From NCBI GenBank assembly GCA_014338405.1, contig JTDE01000165.1:119417-183416 (forward strand): a DNA stretch of 64,000 nt, given 5' to 3'. The first letter of the stretch is position 1. The number at the start of each line of letters is the position of its first letter. This stretch comes from Paragonimus skrjabini miyazakii. Lineage: Eukaryota > Platyhelminthes > Trematoda > Plagiorchiida > Troglotrematidae. The notes under the pieces were generated by a model that saw only the letters and a program-made list of their open reading frames with translations, did not search any database and was not told the DNA's origin. Positions 59,059 to 64,000 of the stretch are shown piece after piece. A program made the position numbers and the translations under genes.

Positions 59059-60004
59059 CAGATGTGCGAGTGAGTACAACACAACGCTGTAACCACAGCC
59101 CAGTTAGCTGGTTGTGGGTAGGTTGAGTGTGTACGCGCATTTTCAGTGAAACTGCTTGGTCTCATCGACTCAGTGTTTTGGCCACCACCAACCGCGATCG
59201 ACAACACCTGGCGACTTGTGCATGCCTTTGTAATCGGTGAGGCATTTGAAAAGCAATGCTGGACTACTGGGAGCCAGCATGCTCTGGTGGGTGCAGATTG
59301 ACGATATTTCTCTAACAGACCGTGTCATCAAGATTGCTTTTTCACAAATCGATAGATCATAAAAAGCCGCATTCATGAACGAAACAAATTTACAAATCAC
59401 TAAAAAACTGACCGAAATCAAACAGTTCTTCCGCAGAATCTCAAGTACGTCATATTGTGTTTCTAGGTTTATCGCGCAATCTGTGGACTCTGACGTGATG
59501 CATTATACCCATGCTGACAAAAAGATAGGCGTCGCTTGATGTCTGTCAGTTTGTGACCTCGTTACTGAAGTCTGTCGGTCCGCTTTCTTTCAACATCTTT
59601 ATTTGACCGCTTAATTTGTGGCAAAGATAATTTGTCGCGTTATTGAGATCGGCGTGGACAGCCCGTTCAAACATGCTGCTGTTCTGTGGAAACTTGCTTT
59701 GTCCTGAAAATCGACATATCCGGGATGCGAAGGCCATTTACTTCGGTTCGACACAAAACATTCGCATCACACGGGTTGTGGTTAGGTGATTACGAACTTG
59801 AATAAACTAATCAAACTAAAATCGCCTCTACAACGCATGTAAGTGAACAATCTAATAATTTGACAAGTAAACAACTTATAGAACTGCCTTTCATTAATGT
59901 TGACATTGACAAGAATAAGGAGATCAATAGGAATTTTGATGCAAAGCATGCGAGCAATCGATTGGCTGCCTGTAAATCAGTTTGACCAGTACTCAAATTT
60001 ATCA
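59059..60004. other. Non-coding or repeat-derived stretch
   Basis: Minus-strand open frames at 59,170-59,421 and 59,546-59,737 (contains NNATNYLCHKLSGQIKMLKE) have some protein-like character but no recognised domain. They may belong with the pseudogene-like segment downstream of them on that strand. Confidence 0.35.
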
Positions 60005-60066
60005 ACCAAAATCACGGCACTCACACGCTAGCGCGTGCTGCAACAGTGTCGAGCCAGCCTGCCGTG
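60005..60066 (-). repeat. 62-bp duplicate of part of 58,852-58,913
   Basis: One mismatch in 62 bp to 58,852-58,913, same orientation, 1.15 kb apart, with sharp borders on both sides. It contains the near-palindrome CACGCTAGCGCGTG. The copied part reads RQAGSTLLQHALACE in the minus frame. Confidence 0.9.
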
Positions 60067-60397
60067 GTCACTTAAACGAAACTCGCGCGACGTGTTGACC
60101 AAAACACGTGGACATGTTCTACACAACTACCCCACCGCTCTACATCGCATCAACGTGATCCTTCCCCGTATATCATCACCAGCACACCGCATACACATGA
60201 CTATTTTGTCCCTACTTTTACCGAACCCATGCACTTTTTACTTTGTATGTGACGTTCCCCTATTTGTTTGTTCCCCAAAGTCTACACGATTACACCTATT
60301 CTATATATATATATATCTAAATCCCCAACTTTGTTGTTTCCGTTTGACTGCCTCTATGCGATGTCTGTCCATCCCTTTCTCGTTAACTTATACTTAT
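60067..60397. other. C/T-rich stretch with (TA)n at 60,302-60,317
   Basis: A plus frame is open for 132 codons from 60,035 but is low in complexity toward its end (a run of Y/I over the TA repeat). No domain seen. Probably repeat-derived. Confidence 0.4.
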
Positions 60398-60550
60398 TTG
60401 TATCACTTGGACGTGCTAACTACTTATAAGTAGATAAGAAGTAGATAAGAAGATATATCTTCCACTAATTCCCATTCTTATTATGTCGTTTGTATAACTT
60501 GGACGTGCTAACTACTTATCTTCCACTAATTCCCATTCTTGTTATGTCGA
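60398..60550. repeat. Imperfect tandem duplication
   Basis: Two units share ACTTGGACGTGCTAACTACT (60,402 and 60,498) and CTTCCACTAATTCCCATTCT (60,459 and 60,519). The first unit has an extra AGTAGATAAGA-rich insert between the blocks. Likely a recent local duplication. Confidence 0.85.
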
Positions 60551-63447
60551 TTGTTCTTACCAGTTCAGTAGTGACCTTGCGACCAACAACAGCCTCTATC
60601 GATCAATCGGAGGGCAGCTGTAAAGATATTAGCCTGTTTGCTGACCGTGAATTAACATGGGTGCAGCATGTTAATCACTAGCGTTTTGAACCAGTCTGAT
60701 TGCTGCTGACCACAGTTCTGGATTATGTTCCCAGGTTGCTAGTTCAGTTACTTGTAACTGTAAACAATAAAGGTAGGATTTTACCAATGTTATTGTCCAC
60801 TGTTACACTTTAAGTCCAATTTGTTTCGTACCTAGAAACCTGTTTGAACAGAGCATTATTATCTTTCTGGTTGAAAGGGAGTTAATGATTTTCGACAGGG
60901 TCTCAGCCAATGTTGACGAAATATGAATTGTGAAATAACTTAATCAGCTACGAAACTCACAAAATGAAAGTGTGGATAGATCAAAACAGACCCAAGTCAG
61001 GTCAGCTAGTAGAGCATATGTCAGTGCTATAACTTGATCTACGGCCTACGAGCGCAAAAATGGAACGGAATAACGATCAGTGAAACGACGGATAACGGTC
61101 ATTAGCGGTCATTAGCCAACCCATCCGCCAGAGGTCTACTGGATGAACACAGGGAAATGACTGGTCATCAGACAGAGCTTATTTATATCATTCAGCCAAA
61201 GGCAACATGGCCACAAACGTGCTCGTGTTTATAGGGTTTGCGACTTGCATCAAAGCAAGGTCAGAGCGAATGGACCAGACACAAGTCTAGACAGTACAGT
61301 CTGGGCGTGTAGTCGGGATGACAACAACAGTTGTCACGACGGCTGAGGTGGTTCGTGAAGACCGGAGAATTACAGGACCATGGCAACGATGAAGGCCATT
61401 CAAAATGTACCTTGGTAATAATCTGAACACAGTATTTTCGGGGAACTAGCGACTTCCCCGAATATCTTAAGAGAAACCTTTTAACAAGGTGCCGATAGTC
61501 AGTTGGTGTTTTCCAAAAACCACTGCACAAGATGTGACAGCTCTAAATCAATCGAATACAACGTCGATTAGATCATAAAGTTTATGATGCTCATTAGCAC
61601 ATTTCCTTCGATAACGTACGTCTATAGTGCGGTTTCTGTGCACTTGCAATTAAGGATTCTCCAACACTACTACATAACCTAGTTTCCACTAACTAAGTTT
61701 GTTGTTCCACTTTCTGGATAACTCGAGTTATAAACATTGTATATATCATAATTCAATCAACCAGATAGCTAATTTGTAAGGAGACAACCATACTACATCT
61801 TTCACGGTGACAGTCATAACAACTACACATTAGATGTCGACCTCTTAAGTTCTGCCTCACCACCCTCGTCAGTTCTGTTGATCCACACGTTAGAGACAGA
61901 TAGACGTGAGGGCATAGAAACAAGGTTGAAAGATAGCTGGTTACTGATCGAAGACGATGTGCTGAACTTCAGATTTGTGTTAAGGACGTTACCTAGAAAA
62001 TCTGAGACGGCTGTTAGTAAATCATTTAAAATGCTAGATATGGTTGCACTGTATCAATCGACTCGTTTGGCTTGAGAACCCTCAAAATTTGTTCATTTGC
62101 TGAGCCAAAGATTCTAATATATAGTTGATTTACCCGAAGAGAAGTAATGACGAATTAAGCATCATACAAATTCATTCTGTTGCTCTGAACTATATGAAGC
62201 GTTTAAGCAGACTGGTCTTCAAACAGTGACTGGACTCTAGGCATTTTTTGTTAAAGCTCACTAGCATTGTGGATCATCGTCTGAGCAGGCAGGTTGTTTC
62301 TAGTATTAGTTTGTTCAGCGAATGCAGAGGTAGCATTTGCGTGTTCGGTTGCAATCGTCAATGAGTCATAGTGAGCGTCTGTTTATTGTGCTCGGCGATA
62401 TTTGTGACTATTTCATCCGGTATAGTTTAAAACATCGCAGTCAAAGCAGCCCGATACCATTCAACACATTGTCTATTGAAGCGGAGTACAATGGTTTTAA
62501 TGGTTTGCAATATATACACCAATAGAGTTAATGACACAATTGTTTATTTTCTGCTATTTTAATTACCCCTGCAACCTAGTAACCTCAGCGCATTTCTACT
62601 ATATGTACTTAACGAATGTTTCCAAAACAACACAGCATCTGTTATTCCATCCACAATCGATGACATTCATCGAACGGACTGTTGGGAGTACATATGAGCT
62701 CGAACTTTACATAAAATAAGTTTGTTACTGGACACTGTCCACCGAAAATGCTCAGGAAAGCAAACTTTTTCTGATGCCCGGCATACAAATCAATGTATTG
62801 TTTCATTAACAGGCACGGTTGACATTCTGCAGTGATACAGCAACTTTTATGACTTGTCGTAACAGAATGTCACTTGTTAATATTTATGAAAAATAACTGA
62901 GCTACTGAAGGGAACCGCTGAAAATACACCTTTGAAACACGATACGATGCATTTTTGGTCTGCTTGAGTGAAGTATACCTCACGTTTTCAGAAATCACAC
63001 ACGTGTTCTCTCTATGCATCCTATATGTGCAAGTCGACTTTTTAAAGACATTTAAAACATTATGTTAACTAACTGTTTTGTTCGGGAATCCAATATTTAT
63101 TGGCAACGCAGATCACCTTTTACAAAGACATATAAATGGTTTCTCATTACGTTCTTGCGTATTTTTGTAGAAATGTGTGATTGAAGCATGCCACGATCTG
63201 TTGGAACCTCATATGATGAAGCGTAGCTATTCTTCTCCAGGATGAACACAAAGAAGACCAACATTTTAGCATGTTCCATTGAGGTTAGGTGCACCTCGAG
63301 CAATTATCAGTAGTTTGTGGTTTTGCTGCTATTCTGTACTATATTGGGGTGCTGATTGTCTAATAGCCGAACATTTACTTTTTCAACATACAAAACCTAT
63401 TGTCTATGCGGTGTGTTACCATAATCGATACATGTCTACTGAAGAGT
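60551..63447. other. Non-coding, no feature seen
   Basis: A short duplication CGGTCATTAGCGGTCATTAGC lies near 61,097. No exon or element recognised. The plus frame at 61,878-62,075 (LETDRREGIETRLKDSWLLI) is unexplained. Confidence 0.45.
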
Positions 63448-63748
63448 AGTCGGGGATTTGGTTAATTTCGAGTTGAACGTCAACCACAATTGATCGCAGC
63501 TGTCGCATTCCCACAGACTTTCCAGTCAGCCCCTTTCGAAAAGAAGACTCGAGTTTCATTCTCATTAGAACTCGTCAGTAGTGCATAACCTCGCCACTGC
63601 CGAAACTAGAACTCCGGTCACGCTGTTCATGAGGCAACGGTGTTTATCACAGCGCCACTGACCTCCTATTAGGCACGAGCGAATTATGCGAGAGCTGCGA
63701 TCAATTGTGGGTGACGTTCACCTTAAATTTAACCAAATCCCCGATTAC
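63448..63748 (-). mobile_element. Hammerhead SINE with terminal inverted repeats
   Basis: A minus-strand SINE copy whose two ends are inverted repeats of each other, 63,448-63,501 and 63,693-63,748, with a few mismatches (both carry GGGGATTTGGTTAA and CACAATTGATCGCAGCT). The interior has the GTGCCTAA leader and a weak tRNA part. The ribozyme CTGACGA (63,572-63,578) has a 5-bp stem II (one G-U), then GAAAC and the palindrome ACTCGAGT with a GUC cleavage site. The leader is truncated at the 5' side, as in the 25.3-kb copy. Confidence 0.8.
63544..63590 (-). ncRNA. Hammerhead ribozyme of the 63.4-kb SINE, nearly intact
   Basis: All core positions are kept except one U to C in CTGATGA, at the position known to tolerate variation. 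Stem II is GTTCT/AGAAT with loop AATG. Stem III is ACTCGAGT. Stem I pairing is poorer than in the 25.3-kb copy. Activity is possible but weaker. Confidence 0.6.
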
Positions 63749-63768
63749 TCATTGGTAATTTAAAATAT

Positions 63769-64000
63769 CGCCCAGCAGGCTTGATGAGATCGGAGATTTC
63801 GACCTGTCTAAAAGATCTTAATCGCGGGGTTGTCGATTGGAGTTAACCGATAGTAACTGTTTCTCCTATCTAGACGATCGGACAACCTGATCATTACTCA
63901 CAAGTGAAAGTGGTTGAGCGTTCACATGTGATAATTCGGCCATGCCTAACGTGAGGTCAACGGTGCAGTGGTAAACACGGTTGCCTCATGAACAGCATGT
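63769..64000 (+). mobile_element. Hammerhead SINE, cut by the window end
   Basis: A plus-strand copy with a full 5' part (CAGCAGGCTTGATGAGATC, GATTTCGACCTGTCT, the GTGCCTAACG leader) and a good A box region (CGGTGCAGTGGTAAACACGG). The window ends at GAACAGCATGT, just before the B box and the ribozyme. It follows only 20 bp after the terminal repeat of the previous copy. Confidence 0.85.

Noticed and set aside
1..64000. CRISPR arrays, rRNA genes, complete functional tRNAs, prophage or bacterial operons
   Set aside because: No regularly spaced repeats, no rRNA-like sequence, and only SINE-type tRNA relics. The window is eukaryotic.

Overview
This window looks like gene-poor, A+T-rich nuclear DNA of a metazoan, most likely a parasitic flatworm (a digenean trematode). 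The basis is mixed. What can be read directly is: a reverse transcriptase of the RTE-like type common in flukes; Penelope-like elements with GIY-YIG endonucleases; a tRNA-derived SINE that carries a hammerhead ribozyme, an arrangement known from the schistosome Sm-alpha repeats; and short exons with GT/AG borders scattered over kilobases. The species is not resolved. There are no bacterial operons, rRNA genes or CRISPR arrays.

Layout. 0-8 kb: one copy of a dispersed repeat (about 0.14-0.44 kb; its inverted relative is near 57 kb), an isolated exon with a membrane segment (1.57-1.68 kb), a 5'-truncated RTE-like LINE on the minus strand (4.96-6.83 kb) and a small candidate exon (7.3 kb). 8-15 kb: mostly unique A+T-rich sequence with a decayed SINE, a duplicated 110-bp block and a SINE with a partly decayed hammerhead (14.4 kb). 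15.1-19.0 kb: a minus-strand Penelope-like element (PLE-A) with 364-bp terminal repeats in inverted orientation, a mosaic interior made of two copies, and a well-formed hammerhead. A further SINE abuts it (19.14-19.55 kb). 25.3 kb: the best SINE copy, with A box, B box and an apparently intact hammerhead. 28-30 kb: a second Penelope copy (PLE-B). 30.5-31.3 kb: a second LINE fragment. 37-52.5 kb: exons of a plus-strand gene for a multi-CUB-domain extracellular or membrane protein, interrupted by a 100-N gap and by a third Penelope copy (PLE-C, 44.6-45.6 kb). 55-60 kb: two further repeat-like or pseudogene regions. 63.4-64 kb: two more SINE copies, one with 54-56 bp terminal inverted repeats.

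How it fits together. The likely host gene content is the multi-CUB gene, whose exons follow one phase rule: each CUB domain is entered in phase 1, split by a phase-0 intron, and left in phase 1. There is also one isolated transporter-like exon. Everything else recognisable is retroelement. The most interesting theme is that two unrelated retroelement classes in the same 64 kb, the tRNA-derived SINE and the Penelope element, both carry compact type I hammerhead motifs with palindromic stem III. The SINE also shows inverted copies of its own 3' tail at its 5' side. Exon borders, phases and ribozyme pairings were worked out by hand; no homology search or folding was run.
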